Positions 10,060 to 20,413 are shown, counted from the stretch's first letter. The stretch: 64,000 nt of DNA from Oscillospiraceae bacterium (GCA_009784625.1 WRBI01000003.1:1-64000); one strand, 5' to 3'. Numbers and translations: made by a program. The notes: a model not told the origin generated them from the letters alone.

Positions 10060-10801
10060 AGTTAATCCGGTAATCGAGCTTAAAGGGCTGGACAAATCTT
10101 TTAACGGTGTGCACGCCGTTAACAGCTTCAGCATGACACTGTACGAGGGCGAAATCCTCGGCCTGATCGGACCCAATGGCTGCGGCAAATCGACTTCGGT
10201 CAACTTGATGACCGGCGTTTACACACAGGACAGCGGCGAGATCATCTACTACGGCCGGGACGGTATCCCCCATTCGCTAAAAGACCAGTCCCCGGCCAAC
10301 CGCGCAATGATGGGGATGGGCCGTACGTTTCAAACGCCCAAACCTTTTTCGGATATGACCGTGTTTGAGAACATTTACACGGTCGCTATGCTCTACAACA
10401 AATCCCTCAAAGACGCGCGGGCAAAGACGGATGAGATCATTGAGTTTGTCGGCTTTAACGAGATCGCCAAACAAAAATGTACCAAGCTGCCGATTGAAAA
10501 GCGCAAGTGGCTGGATATGGCCCGGGTGCTGGCCATCAACCCCCGGGTGCTCATGCTGGACGAATGCCTGGCCGGCCTGACCCCCAGCGAGATTGACGAA
10601 AGCCTTGAAATCGTGCGCAAGATTAACAGTCAGGGAATCACCATACTCTTTATCGAGCATGTGATGTCTGCCGTCACCAATCTGTGTGAGCGGGTGGTCG
10701 TTATGTTAGAGGGCCGGTTTCTCAACGAAGGCGTCCCCGCCGATGTTATGAAAGAGCCGGAGGTCATTCGCGCATATCTAGGGGAGGACTACCAGCTATG
10801 A
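10052..10801 (+). CDS. livG: Branched-chain-amino-acid ABC ATPase (LivG type)
   Basis: Walker A GPNGCGKST, Walker B VLMLDE; in-frame GTG at 10052. Confidence 0.9.
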   Translation: MSKVNPVIELKGLDKSFNGVHAVNSFSMTLYEGEILGLIGPNGCGKSTSVNLMTGVYTQDSGEIIYYGRDGIPHSLKDQSPANRAMMGMGRTFQTPKPFSDMTVFENIYTVAMLYNKSLKDARAKTDEIIEFVGFNEIAKQKCTKLPIEKRKWLDMARVLAINPRVLMLDECLAGLTPSEIDESLEIVRKINSQGITILFIEHVMSAVTNLCERVVVMLEGRFLNEGVPADVMKEPEVIRAYLGEDYQL

Positions 10802-11511
10802 GGCTTTTGGAACTGGATAAAGTGTGCGCGGGCTACGGGGATTTGCGCGTGCTGTTTGACATTGATATGCACATCGACCAGGGCGAAGTTGTCGCACTGG
10901 TCGGCTCAAACGGCGCCGGAAAGACCACCGCTCTGCGCACAATCTCAGGCGAAATCAAAATCACATCCGGCTCAATCAAGTTTATGGGGTCGGATCTCGC
11001 CGCCATCCCCGCTTATCAGCGGGCGATTATGGGGGTCTCGCACATCCCCCAAGGCCGCGGGCTGCTCGGCTCGCTTTCGATCACCGACAACCTCATCCTC
11101 GGCTCTTACACCAAGCGCACCAAAGCCAGGCGAGGCGAGCTGATGGAAAGTGTGTTCGAAATTTTCCCCATCCTCAAAGAGCGCAAGCATCTGCCGGCCG
11201 AAACACTGAGCGGCGGCCAACAGCAGATGCTGGCCATCGGCCGCGCCATGATGATGGAACCCGACCTGCTGATTCTCGACGAGCCGTCACTCGGCCTTGC
11301 GCCGATCGTGGTGGACGAAGTTTTTCGCATCCTGCGCGCGCTCAAAGAAAAAGGCACATCCATGTTGATCATCGAGCAAAACCTGGTCAAGGCCTTGCAG
11401 ATCGCCGACCGCGGCTATGTGCTTGAGACCGGCCACGTGGTTTTGGCCGACAAGAGCGAAGCGCTGATCGACAACGCCGAAGTCCGCAAAGCATATCTGG
11501 GGGTGGTGTAG
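10798..11511 (+). CDS. livF: Branched-chain-amino-acid ABC ATPase (LivF type)
   Basis: GSNGAGKTT, LSGGQQQMLAIGRA, LLILDEPSLGLAP; overlaps livG stop by 4 bp. Confidence 0.9.
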   Translation: MRLLELDKVCAGYGDLRVLFDIDMHIDQGEVVALVGSNGAGKTTALRTISGEIKITSGSIKFMGSDLAAIPAYQRAIMGVSHIPQGRGLLGSLSITDNLILGSYTKRTKARRGELMESVFEIFPILKERKHLPAETLSGGQQQMLAIGRAMMMEPDLLILDEPSLGLAPIVVDEVFRILRALKEKGTSMLIIEQNLVKALQIADRGYVLETGHVVLADKSEALIDNAEVRKAYLGVV

Positions 11512-11514
11512 ACG

Positions 11515-12549
11515 ATGAAAGCGCTGGTATTTACAAAACCGCAAGTGCTGGAGCTGCGGGATGCTCCAGCGCCGGTGCCCGCGCACGGCGAAGCTTTGCT
11601 TAAAGTTCTCGCCTGCGCTATTTGTGGCAGCGACGTGCACGGCTGGCTGGGTACAAACGGCCGGCGGACAGCGCCGGTAGTAATGGGTCATGAACTGACC
11701 GCAAAAGTCGAGGCTCTTGGCGACGGTTGCACCGGAAACCTAAAAGTTGGCGATGTGGTGGCGATACAGCCGCTGATCCCCTGCTTTGACTGCGCCTACT
11801 GCAAAAAAGGGATGACCAACATCTGCCCCAACCGCAAAGTGCTGGGGGTGCTGGACACCGGCGGCGCGATGCAGGATTACATTACAATGCCTGAAAAGCA
11901 CTGCTTTGTCCTTCCCGCCGGGATGAGCTATAAGACCGGCGCGCTGGCCGAGCCGTTCGCCGTCTCTTATTGCGCGGTCAAAAAGGCCGGGGATCTGCGC
12001 GGCAAAAATGTATTGATTGTCGGGGGCGGGGTGATCGGCCTGCTCGCGCTGATGGCCGCCAAGCTGCAAAACCCCAAAAAGATCGCGCTGTCCGATATGT
12101 CCGAGCCCCGGCTGGAAATCGCCAAAAAGCTGGGCGCGCAGGCCACCATCAATCCGGGCACGGGCGACTTTGACGAACAAATAACAGAGGTGTTCGGCGG
12201 CGAGATGGCCGATGTGACCATCGAGGCGGTCGGAATCGCGACCACCGTAAATCAGGCCCTGCGCGCCACCGCGCCCGGCGGCACCAGTGTTTGGATCGGC
12301 AACAACATCAAGACAATCGACGTAAACATGCAAGATATCGTCACCCGGGAGATCACGGTCAAGGGTACCTACATGTTCGCGCATGAAGCGTTTGGCGAAG
12401 TGATTGAGCAGTTCGCCCGCTTGGATGTCTCCGCGCTGATCGACAGCGAGGTTCCGCTCGAAAACGCGCCGGAAATGTTCAAGGCGTTGTTTGAAAACCC
12501 GGACAAATATCTCAAATGCATCATCAATTTTGCCGCCGGTGAGGAGTAG
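11515..12549 (+). CDS. Zn-dependent alcohol/polyol dehydrogenase (MDR family)
   Basis: CAICGSDVHGW, GHELTAKVEALG, structural Zn cysteines CFDCAYCKKGMTNIC. Confidence 0.88.
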   Translation: MKALVFTKPQVLELRDAPAPVPAHGEALLKVLACAICGSDVHGWLGTNGRRTAPVVMGHELTAKVEALGDGCTGNLKVGDVVAIQPLIPCFDCAYCKKGMTNICPNRKVLGVLDTGGAMQDYITMPEKHCFVLPAGMSYKTGALAEPFAVSYCAVKKAGDLRGKNVLIVGGGVIGLLALMAAKLQNPKKIALSDMSEPRLEIAKKLGAQATINPGTGDFDEQITEVFGGEMADVTIEAVGIATTVNQALRATAPGGTSVWIGNNIKTIDVNMQDIVTREITVKGTYMFAHEAFGEVIEQFARLDVSALIDSEVPLENAPEMFKALFENPDKYLKCIINFAAGEE

Positions 12550-12580
12550 TCCGACACCGGTGTGACTGGAGGAAGCTTAT

Positions 12581-13420
12581 ATGTACGACAAAGAAGTAGT
12601 TCACATGCTCGAAACCAAAGCGAGCGCACTGCGCCATCACGTCATCTACAGCATGGGGGTAAACTACCCCGGGCATATCGGGGGCTCGTTCTCGATGGCC
12701 GACATGATGGCGGCTCTTTACTTCCACAAGATGAAGCATGACCCCAAAGACCGCTATATGCGCGACCGGGATCGCTTTATCCTCAGCAAAGGACATATCG
12801 CCCTTTTGCAATACGCCGCTTTGGCCGAAGCGGGCTATTTCCCGGTCGAAGACTTACGGGATACAAAAGAACTGCACTCGGTTCTGCAAGGCCACCCCGA
12901 CCTGCTCAAAAGCGGGCATTTGGGAATCGAAGCCGGTACCGGCTCACTTGGGCAGGGGCTTTCGATTGGAGTCGGGATGGCACTCGGCCTGCGGATGGAC
13001 GATATTAACGCGAAAACCTACGTCATCATAGGGGACGGCGAACTGGCTGAAGGCCAAAACTGGGAGGCCGCGATGGCCGCTGTCCGGTTTGGGCTGGACA
13101 ACCTGGTCGCAATCGTGGACAAAAACGACAAACAGGCGCAGGGCAAGGTGGCCGAGCGCTTCCCGCTCGGTGAGATCACCGGCAAGTGGGAGGCCTTTGG
13201 CTGGAACACGATCGAAATTGATGGCCACAATATGGAGGATATCCTCCGCGGGCTGTATGCCGCAGATGAGGTGAAAGGCAAACCGACCGTCATCATCGCG
13301 CAGACAGTCAAGGGCAAGGGGCTAAAGATCGCCGAAGAGCACCCGGCCGGTATGCACAACGCCCCGCTCACCAAAGAGCAGTATGACGGTGCGATTCAAA
13401 AATTCTCGGGGGGGAACTAG
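12581..13420 (+). CDS. Transketolase, N-terminal (TPP-binding) subunit
   Basis: LSKGHIALLQYAALAEAGYF, GHLGIEAGTGSLGQGLSIGVGMALG, GDGELAEGQNWEAAM. Confidence 0.9.
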   Translation: MYDKEVVHMLETKASALRHHVIYSMGVNYPGHIGGSFSMADMMAALYFHKMKHDPKDRYMRDRDRFILSKGHIALLQYAALAEAGYFPVEDLRDTKELHSVLQGHPDLLKSGHLGIEAGTGSLGQGLSIGVGMALGLRMDDINAKTYVIIGDGELAEGQNWEAAMAAVRFGLDNLVAIVDKNDKQAQGKVAERFPLGEITGKWEAFGWNTIEIDGHNMEDILRGLYAADEVKGKPTVIIAQTVKGKGLKIAEEHPAGMHNAPLTKEQYDGAIQKFSGGN

Positions 13421-13423
13421 ACA

Positions 13424-14350
13424 ATGGCACACACAAATCAGAGAATCGCCTACGGCCAGGCTTTGGTTGACATGGGCGAAAAAAATAAAAACCTGGTCGT
13501 GTTGGACGCCGACCTCGGCGGCTCCACCATGGGCAAGATGTTCGAGACCAGGTTCCCCGGCCAGCACTTCGAAGTCGGCATCGCCGAAGCCAATATGACC
13601 TCTATGGCCGCCGGGCTGGCGCTGACCGGAAAAGTCGCGTTTACAAACTCTTTCGCCGTATTCGCTTCCGGGCGAGCTTATGACCAGATCCGCCAATCGA
13701 TCGCGATCGGCAATGTCAACGTCAAAATCTGCGGCTCGTCCGCCGGGCTTTCCGACTTTGGGGACGGCGCGACCCACCAGTCGATTGAAGACATTGCATC
13801 CATGCGCGCCATGCCCAACGTCACCGTGTTAAGCCCCTGCGACCCAAACGAAGCTTACCAGGCAACCATCGCCGCCGCCAAGCATGAAGGCCCGGTCTAT
13901 CTGCGGATCAACCGCGCCGACTACGACAACATCACCCCCGCCGGCCAGCCTTTCGTAATCGGCCAGCCCCAAGTGCTCAAAGAGGGCACTGACGTGGCCA
14001 TCCTCGCCACAGGCTACATGGTCGGCCTGGCACTTGAGGCCGCCAAATCGCTGGAAGGCAAAGTGTCGGCAAAAGTGGTCAACATCCACACCATCAAACC
14101 GCTCAGCGAAGAAAAACTGCGCGCCGCCATCGGCTCTTGCAAGTCGATCGTCACCGTTGAAGAACACAGCACAATCGGCGGTTTGGGTTCGGCTGTAGCC
14201 GAAACACTGCGGACAGACCCGCTGCCAATGGAATTTATCGGGATGAAAGACGAGTTTGGCCGCTCTGCCCACGGCTACGGGGAGCTGCTCGAACACTACG
14301 GTTTCACACCGGAAGCGATCGCGCAGGCCGTTATTAAGATCAAACGATAA
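13424..14350 (+). CDS. Transketolase, C-terminal subunit
   Basis: RIAYGQALVDMGEKNKNLVVLDADLGGST, FEVGIAEANMTSMAAGLA, C-terminal HSTIGGLGSAVAE. Confidence 0.9.
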   Translation: MAHTNQRIAYGQALVDMGEKNKNLVVLDADLGGSTMGKMFETRFPGQHFEVGIAEANMTSMAAGLALTGKVAFTNSFAVFASGRAYDQIRQSIAIGNVNVKICGSSAGLSDFGDGATHQSIEDIASMRAMPNVTVLSPCDPNEAYQATIAAAKHEGPVYLRINRADYDNITPAGQPFVIGQPQVLKEGTDVAILATGYMVGLALEAAKSLEGKVSAKVVNIHTIKPLSEEKLRAAIGSCKSIVTVEEHSTIGGLGSAVAETLRTDPLPMEFIGMKDEFGRSAHGYGELLEHYGFTPEAIAQAVIKIKR

Positions 14351-14359
14351 GGAGTTGTC

Positions 14360-15244
14360 ATGATGAAAATCGGATTTATTGGGCTTGGGATTATGGGCAA
14401 GCCGATGGTCAAAAACTTGCTCAAAGCCGGACACGAAGTGCTTGTGTACGATATCATCGCCGCCAATGTGGAAGATGTAGTCAGCGCGGGCGCAAAGGGT
14501 GCTGCATCCATTGCCGAAGTGGCAAAAGAATGTAAACTGATCATCACCATGCTGCCCAATGGCCCACAGGTCAAAGAGGTTGTGCTGGAGGGCGGCGTGC
14601 TCGAAAACGCGGCCAGCGGTACGGTGGTCTTTGACATGTCTTCCATCGCGCCCGGCGTAGCGCAGGAAATTTGCGCCGCCTGCGATAAAAAAGGGATCAA
14701 ATACTTGGACGCGCCGGTATCCGGCGGTGAGCCCAAAGCCATTGACGGCACACTTTCCGTTATGGTCGGCGGCTGTGAAAATACTTTCAACCAGGTGCGT
14801 GAAGTGATCGGCGCGATGGCCGCTTCGGTCGTCCACTGCGGCGAAATCGGCGCGGGCAGCACAACCAAGCTGGCCAATCAGATCATTGTTGCGCTCAACA
14901 TCTCGGCGGTCTCCGAAGCGTTTATGCTCTGTCAGAAAGCGGGGGTTTCCCCCGAAAAAGTCTTTGACGCGATCAAGGGCGGTCTGGCCGGTTCTACCGT
15001 TATGAACGCCAAAGTCCCCATGATTCTGGACGGCAACTTTAAACCCGGCTTCAAGATTGACCTGCACATCAAAGACCTTGCCAACGCGCTCGAGACCGGG
15101 CATCAGGTCGGCTCGCCCCTGCCCTTTACCGCCGCCGCTATGGAGATCCTCCAAAATCTGCGGGCGGGCGGCTGTGGCCAAAACGACCACTCGGCCATCG
15201 CCAAATACTACGAAAAACTGGCCGGGGACGAAATCCGCAAATAG
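14360..15244 (+). CDS. NAD(P)-dependent beta-hydroxyacid dehydrogenase (GarR/tartronate-semialdehyde-reductase-like)
   Basis: IGFIGLGIMGKPMVKNLLKAGHE, LDAPVSGGEPKAIDGTLSVMVGG. Confidence 0.85.
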   Translation: MMKIGFIGLGIMGKPMVKNLLKAGHEVLVYDIIAANVEDVVSAGAKGAASIAEVAKECKLIITMLPNGPQVKEVVLEGGVLENAASGTVVFDMSSIAPGVAQEICAACDKKGIKYLDAPVSGGEPKAIDGTLSVMVGGCENTFNQVREVIGAMAASVVHCGEIGAGSTTKLANQIIVALNISAVSEAFMLCQKAGVSPEKVFDAIKGGLAGSTVMNAKVPMILDGNFKPGFKIDLHIKDLANALETGHQVGSPLPFTAAAMEILQNLRAGGCGQNDHSAIAKYYEKLAGDEIRK

Positions 15245-15253
15245 GAGGGCAAC

Positions 15254-16051
15254 ATGAGCGGTTACTTAGAGAGCCTGTTTTCCCTAAACGGCAAAATTGC
15301 GCTGGTGACCGGCGCGGGCGGCGGGATTGGCAGCGCCATCGCGCAAGCCCTCTGCCATGCCGGCGCACATGTCGCCCTCACCGACATTAACCTCGATGCC
15401 CTGCAAAAAATCAAAGACGGGCTGGGCGAAAACGCCTCTGTCTTTAAGCTGGATATGTCCGATATCGCAAGCTTTGCGCCGGTGGCCGCGAATGTTGCAA
15501 AAATCACCGGTAAGATCGACATTCTGGTCAACTGCGCCGGAATCAACAAGCGCGAGGGCATTGTCGACGTGGACGAGGCCACTTACGACAAGATCATGGA
15601 CGTAAACCTCAAGGGCGCGTACTTCCTCTCACAAGCGGTTGCCCCCTACCTGAAAGAGCAGGGCGGCGGCACAATTATCAACATCGGTTCGCACAACACC
15701 GGGATGGCTCTGGGCGGCGTGTCTGTCTACGGTGCCAGCAAATCCGGGCTGATGGCGCTCACCCGCAGCATGTCGGTCGAGTGGGCCAAGTATGGGGTTC
15801 GCGCCAACTGTATAAGTCCCGGCCACTTTAAAACCGAGCTGACCGCCCCGACCTGGGCGCACCCTGAGCGGAGCAAATACCTGCTTGAGCGGATCGCCCT
15901 AAACCGCCCCGGCGTCCCCGATGATCTGGTGGGGATCAGCATCTTTCTTGCCTCAGACGCGTCAAGCTACATTACCGGGTGTGAGTTCCGGGTAGACGGC
16001 GGGTTCTTCTCAGGCGGCCGGCCCTGGCCGTTTGACACCAAATGGGATTAA
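15254..16051 (+). CDS. SDR family oxidoreductase
   Basis: ALVTGAGGGIGSAIA, NCAGI, YGASKSG, C-terminal DGGFFSGG. Confidence 0.9.
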   Translation: MSGYLESLFSLNGKIALVTGAGGGIGSAIAQALCHAGAHVALTDINLDALQKIKDGLGENASVFKLDMSDIASFAPVAANVAKITGKIDILVNCAGINKREGIVDVDEATYDKIMDVNLKGAYFLSQAVAPYLKEQGGGTIINIGSHNTGMALGGVSVYGASKSGLMALTRSMSVEWAKYGVRANCISPGHFKTELTAPTWAHPERSKYLLERIALNRPGVPDDLVGISIFLASDASSYITGCEFRVDGGFFSGGRPWPFDTKWD

Positions 16052-16068
16052 TTCTAAAACAAAAGCAG

Positions 16069-16109
16069 AACGTTGACAAAGCCTCAAAGTTTCCGGCTTT
16101 GTCAACGTT
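16069..16109. terminator. Bidirectional terminator-like hairpin
   Basis: Perfect 15-bp arms AACGTTGACAAAGCC / GGCTTTGTCAACGTT between convergent genes. Confidence 0.75.
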
Positions 16110-16215
16110 CCGGCTTTGTATTTGCTTGCCGCACAGACCTTTTCTGGCTAGAATTAAGCCAAGCGCTTTCTCCCCCACAAAGGCGGGGGGAGAAAACAAA
16201 ATTCATCACAGAATT

Positions 16216-17364
16216 CTACCACTCAGCGACTGTGCCGTCGTAGTTGCGCCAGATTGGGTTTTTCCAGTTGTGGCCGACTTTGTCTGCCTCCAGTACTTTC
16301 TGCTTGTTGATTTCAATCCCCAGCCCCGGCCCACCCGGAATTTGAATGAATCCGTCTTTGAAGGCGAACGCCTCCTTGTCCACAATATAATCGAGCAGAT
16401 CAGCGCCCTTGTTGTAATGGATGCCCAGGCTCTGCTCTTGAATGAACGCGTTGGGTGAACAGGCGTCCACCTGAACACAGGCGGCCAGCGCAATCGGCCC
16501 AAGCGGGCAATGGGGGGCAAGCGCCACATCAAACGCTTCGGCCATCCCCGCGATTTTCTTGACCTCGCTAATCCCGCCCGCATGGGAAAGATCGGGCTGG
16601 ATGATGTCCACATACCCGTCAATCAACAGGTTTTTGAAATCCCAGCGGCTGAACATGCGCTCCCCGGTCGCGATCGGCGTGGATGTTTGCCGGGCGATGT
16701 CGCGCAGGGCTTCGTTGTTTTCGCTTAACACCGGCTCTTCAATAAACATCAACTTGTACTGGTCAAGCTCTTTGGCTAAAACTTTGGCCATCGCCCGGTG
16801 TACCCGGCCGTGAAAATCCACCCCGATGTCCAGTTTGTAGCCGAACGCCTCCCGCAAAGCCGCGATCCGCGCCGAGACCTCTTCGACCTTTGTGAAGCTG
16901 TCGATGTAGTGCATCTCGTCGGTGCCGTTCATTTTGATGGCTGTACACCCGGCATCCCAGAGTACGCGCGCGCCCTCCACAAGGTCGCGGGGGCGGTCGC
17001 CGCCTACCCAGCTGTACACTTTGAGCTTGTTCCGGCACTTACCGCCCAAAAGGTCGTAGATGGGCGCGCCGTAGTGTTTGCCCTTGATATCCCAAAGCGC
17101 CTGGTCAATCCCGGCGATCGCGCTCATCACCTCCGGCCCGCCCCGGTAAAACCCGCCCCGGTACATGGTTTGCCAGTGGTCTTCAATAAGCATCGGGTCT
17201 TTGCCGGTCAACATATCGGCCAGGTCGTGCACCGCCGCCTTGACCACCGCGGCCCTGCCCTCCACAATCGGCTCACCCCAGCCGGTTATTCCGGCGTCTG
17301 TCTCCACTTCCAAAAACAACCAGCGCGGTGCGACCGTATATGTGGTCATCTTTATGATCTTCAT
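16216..17364 (-). CDS. dgoD: Enolase-superfamily sugar-acid dehydratase (D-galactonate dehydratase-like)
   Basis: [38 protein letters not shown]..., [21 protein letters not shown]; DgoD-like start and Mg ligand regions. Confidence 0.8.
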   Translation of the reverse strand: MKIIKMTTYTVAPRWLFLEVETDAGITGWGEPIVEGRAAVVKAAVHDLADMLTGKDPMLIEDHWQTMYRGGFYRGGPEVMSAIAGIDQALWDIKGKHYGAPIYDLLGGKCRNKLKVYSWVGGDRPRDLVEGARVLWDAGCTAIKMNGTDEMHYIDSFTKVEEVSARIAALREAFGYKLDIGVDFHGRVHRAMAKVLAKELDQYKLMFIEEPVLSENNEALRDIARQTSTPIATGERMFSRWDFKNLLIDGYVDIIQPDLSHAGGISEVKKIAGMAEAFDVALAPHCPLGPIALAACVQVDACSPNAFIQEQSLGIHYNKGADLLDYIVDKEAFAFKDGFIQIPGGPGLGIEINKQKVLEADKVGHNWKNPIWRNYDGTVAEW

Positions 17365-17455
17365 TTGTCAACACTCCTTGTAATACAGCTTCTTAGTCGA
17401 GTATACTATACACAGGCAGGTAAAGCAATCACACACCGAAAGAAGGAACAACAAA

Positions 17456-18109
17456 ATGAGAGAAGCCATCATCGAGCGGGTCGAGGCCACCAAAATCATT
17501 GCGATCTTGCGCGGGGTCAGCGACCGTGATATCTGTCTTAAGCTGGCGTCCGCCATCCGCAAGGGCGGGATCGAGCTGATCGAGGTCACCTTTAACCAAA
17601 GCGCGCCTGAGCGTTTTTCGGACACCACAAACGCAATCAGCGCCATCGCCCGCGAATTTGGGGAGGATATCTGCGTGGGCGCGGGCACCGTCCTCACCCC
17701 AGAACTGGTGCAGATGGCGGCGGAGGCGGGTGCAAAGTACATTGTCTCGCCGGATGTTTCGATTCCGGTCATCCAAAAAACCCGGGAGCTTGAGCTGGTC
17801 TCCATCCCCGGCGCGCTTACCCCCAGTGAGATCACCACCGCTATAAGTGTGGGGGCGGACATCATCAAGCTCTTTCCGGCCGGCAGTATGGGGAGCGGGT
17901 ACATAAAGTCGATCAAAGCACCGCTCAGCCATATTAAATTCGTGGCCACAGGCGGGATCGACGCCGGCAACATCCCCGAGTTTCTCGCCGCAGGCTGCGT
18001 CGGCTTCGGGATTGGCGGCAACTTGGTAAATGTCCAATGGGCGGCCGAAGGCCGGTACGATCAAATCACCCAAGCCGCGCAGGAAATATACCGGGCGGCA
18101 AACGGTTAA
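17456..18109 (+). CDS. KDPG / KDPGal-type aldolase (Eda/DgoA family)
   Basis: IAILRGVSD, GIELIEVTFNQSAP, VGAGTVLTPELVQMAAEAGAKYIVSPD, KLFPAG. Confidence 0.9.
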   Translation: MREAIIERVEATKIIAILRGVSDRDICLKLASAIRKGGIELIEVTFNQSAPERFSDTTNAISAIAREFGEDICVGAGTVLTPELVQMAAEAGAKYIVSPDVSIPVIQKTRELELVSIPGALTPSEITTAISVGADIIKLFPAGSMGSGYIKSIKAPLSHIKFVATGGIDAGNIPEFLAAGCVGFGIGGNLVNVQWAAEGRYDQITQAAQEIYRAANG

Positions 18110-18125
18110 CGAGGAGGAGAACAAA

Positions 18126-19145
18126 GTGCCCAGAGTGATCACGTTCGGAGAAATCATGCTGCGATTAAACCCGGAGGGTTATCTGCGGTTTGTGCAGGCA
18201 GCAAAATTTGACGCATCCTACGCCGGGGGCGAGGCCAATGTAGCTGTCTCACTGGCCAACTACGGGGTGGATGCCGCCTTTGTCACCAAGCTGCCCGCCC
18301 ACGAAATCGGACAGTGCGCCCTCAACGCCCTCCGCCAGTTTGGGGTAGACACTTCGCTTATCCGCCGGGGCGGTGAGCGGCTGGGCGTCTACTATCTTGA
18401 GAAAGGCGCGTCACAGCGCGCCTCCAAAGTCATCTACGACCGCGCCTATTCGGCAATATCGCTGGCCATAAAATCCGACTTTGACTGGGATCAAATTTTT
18501 GCGGACGCCGACTGGTTCCACTTTACCGGCATCACCCCTGCCCTGGGCGGTGAATTGCCCGAAATCTGCCTGCAAGCGCTAAAAGCGGCCAAGCGGCTGG
18601 GTCTGCGGGTCAGCTGTGACCTCAACTACCGCGCCAAGCTTTGGCCGCGGGAAAAAGCCGGCCAGGTGATGGCCACCCTCATGCCCTACGTGGATGTCTG
18701 TATCGCCAACGAAGAAGACGCCGCCGACGTGTTCGGCATCCACGCCGCCGGCTCGGACATCAGCGGCGGAACGCTTTCCCACGACGGTTACATCGGTGTA
18801 GCCAAGCAGCTGCGCGAGCGCTTTAACTTTGGCCGGGTCGCAATCACTCTGCGCGGGAGCATCTCGGCCAGCGACAACCGATGGGCGGCCATGCTCTATG
18901 ACGGACAGGCATATTTTTCAGCCGAGTACCCGGTACATATCGTAGACCGGGTGGGTGGCGGCGATTCCTTTGGCGGCGGGCTGATCTACGCCATGCTGGA
19001 AGGGTACGACCCGCAGAAAACCATCGAATTCGCGGTGGCCGCTTCCTGCCTCAAACATTCGATCGAGCAGGACTTCAACCACGTCTCGGTCGCGGAAGCT
19101 GCCTCTTTGGCCGAGGGCAACGCTTCGGGCAGGGTACAGCGTTAA
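18126..19145 (+). CDS. PfkB-family sugar kinase (2-dehydro-3-deoxygluconokinase-like)
   Basis: ITFGEIMLRLNPEGYLRF, YAGGEANVAVSLANYG, DRVGGGDSFGGGLIYA; GTG start at 18126 after GAGGAG. Confidence 0.85.
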   Translation: MPRVITFGEIMLRLNPEGYLRFVQAAKFDASYAGGEANVAVSLANYGVDAAFVTKLPAHEIGQCALNALRQFGVDTSLIRRGGERLGVYYLEKGASQRASKVIYDRAYSAISLAIKSDFDWDQIFADADWFHFTGITPALGGELPEICLQALKAAKRLGLRVSCDLNYRAKLWPREKAGQVMATLMPYVDVCIANEEDAADVFGIHAAGSDISGGTLSHDGYIGVAKQLRERFNFGRVAITLRGSISASDNRWAAMLYDGQAYFSAEYPVHIVDRVGGGDSFGGGLIYAMLEGYDPQKTIEFAVAASCLKHSIEQDFNHVSVAEAASLAEGNASGRVQR

Positions 19146-19162
19146 AAAGGGGGAGTTACGGC

Positions 19163-20413
19163 ATGACCGACAAACTCAGACAGGACGCCGAAGTGATGAT
19201 CAAGCGGATCATCGCCGAAAATATGCCGGGTACATCGGTGCGCACAGCGCTCGAAGCCCACACGTTCACAGGCAATATTTACTTGGTCGCCATCGGCAAA
19301 GCGGCCTGGACAATGGCCAAAGCGGCCTCCGAATTTTTAGGAGATCAGCTTAAATCCGGTATTGTGATCACCAAATACGACCACGCGGCGGGTAGCATCG
19401 ACCGGGTGGAAATCGTCGAGGCCGGGCACCCCATCTCGGATGAGAATACCATCCGGGGAACCGAAAAGGCCATCGCCCTGGCCGAAAAACTGGGCGATGG
19501 GGATGAGCTTCTCTTTTTGGTTTCAGGCGGCGGCTCAGCCCTGTTCGAAGCCCCGCGGGAAGGGATCAGCTTAGCCGACATCGCCGCCCTCAACGGGCAG
19601 CTGCTCGCCAGCGGCGCGGACATTGTAGAGATCAACATGGTGCGCAAGCGGCTGTCTAAGGTGAAAGCGGGGCGGTTCGCGCAGATCGCGGCCCCTGCCA
19701 AAATATTCGCGGTTGTGCTGTCGGATGTCTTGGGTGACCGGCTGGATTCGATCGCGTCCGGCCCCGCCGCCCCAGACTTGGCGACGGTAGAGGATGTGCA
19801 AAGGGTGGCCGAAGCTTACAAGCTCTCCCTGAGTGAGCTGCAAAAGCGGTATCTGCTGGACGAAACGCCCAAAGAAGCGCCGAACGTGGAAACAGTGATT
19901 ACCGGCAGTGTCAAAACTTTGTGTGAATCTGCCAAATCAGCGGCGCTTGAATTGGGGTATACGCCGGTTGTACTCACCGCCAGCTTAAACTGCGAGGCGC
20001 GGGAGGCCGGACGATTTCTGGCCGGGATTGCCGCCGATATCAAGAGTGGTGCAAGCTCGTTTAAAGCGCCCTGCGCGATCATCGCGGGCGGTGAAACGGT
20101 GGTTCAGCTAAAAGGCGCGGGCAAAGGCGGCCGCAATCAAGAGCTGGCTTTCGCCGCGGCGCGCGGGCTGGGGGATTTGAATGATGTTCTGCTCTTTTCA
20201 CTTGGCTCGGACGGGACTGACGGCCCAACCGACGCCGCAGGCGGAATGGTGGACAATCAAACAGCCGGCAAGCTGCGAGAAATGGGGATTGATCCGGCCC
20301 GGGTGCTGGCCGAAAACGACTGTTATCACGGACTGAAAGCGGTGGATGGCCTGATTATCACCGGCCCGACCGGTACCAATGTCAACGATGTGGCCGTGTT
20401 GCTTTGCCGCTGA
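19163..20413 (+). CDS. Glycerate 2-kinase (GckA/TtuD, MOFRL family)
   Basis: AIGKAAWTMAKAA, LFLVSGGGSALFEAPREG, IAGGETVVQLKGAGKGGRNQELAFA, SLGSDGTDGPTDAAGG. Confidence 0.9.
   Translation: MTDKLRQDAEVMIKRIIAENMPGTSVRTALEAHTFTGNIYLVAIGKAAWTMAKAASEFLGDQLKSGIVITKYDHAAGSIDRVEIVEAGHPISDENTIRGTEKAIALAEKLGDGDELLFLVSGGGSALFEAPREGISLADIAALNGQLLASGADIVEINMVRKRLSKVKAGRFAQIAAPAKIFAVVLSDVLGDRLDSIASGPAAPDLATVEDVQRVAEAYKLSLSELQKRYLLDETPKEAPNVETVITGSVKTLCESAKSAALELGYTPVVLTASLNCEAREAGRFLAGIAADIKSGASSFKAPCAIIAGGETVVQLKGAGKGGRNQELAFAAARGLGDLNDVLLFSLGSDGTDGPTDAAGGMVDNQTAGKLREMGIDPARVLAENDCYHGLKAVDGLIITGPTGTNVNDVAVLLCR

Noticed and set aside
13829-15190. 453-aa minus-strand ORF antisense to the transketolase C subunit and GarR-like genes
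   Set aside because: Fully antisense to two well-supported CDSs; composition (D/H/R/G/A-rich, no recognisable motifs) is typical of stop-free antisense frames in GC-biased genes.
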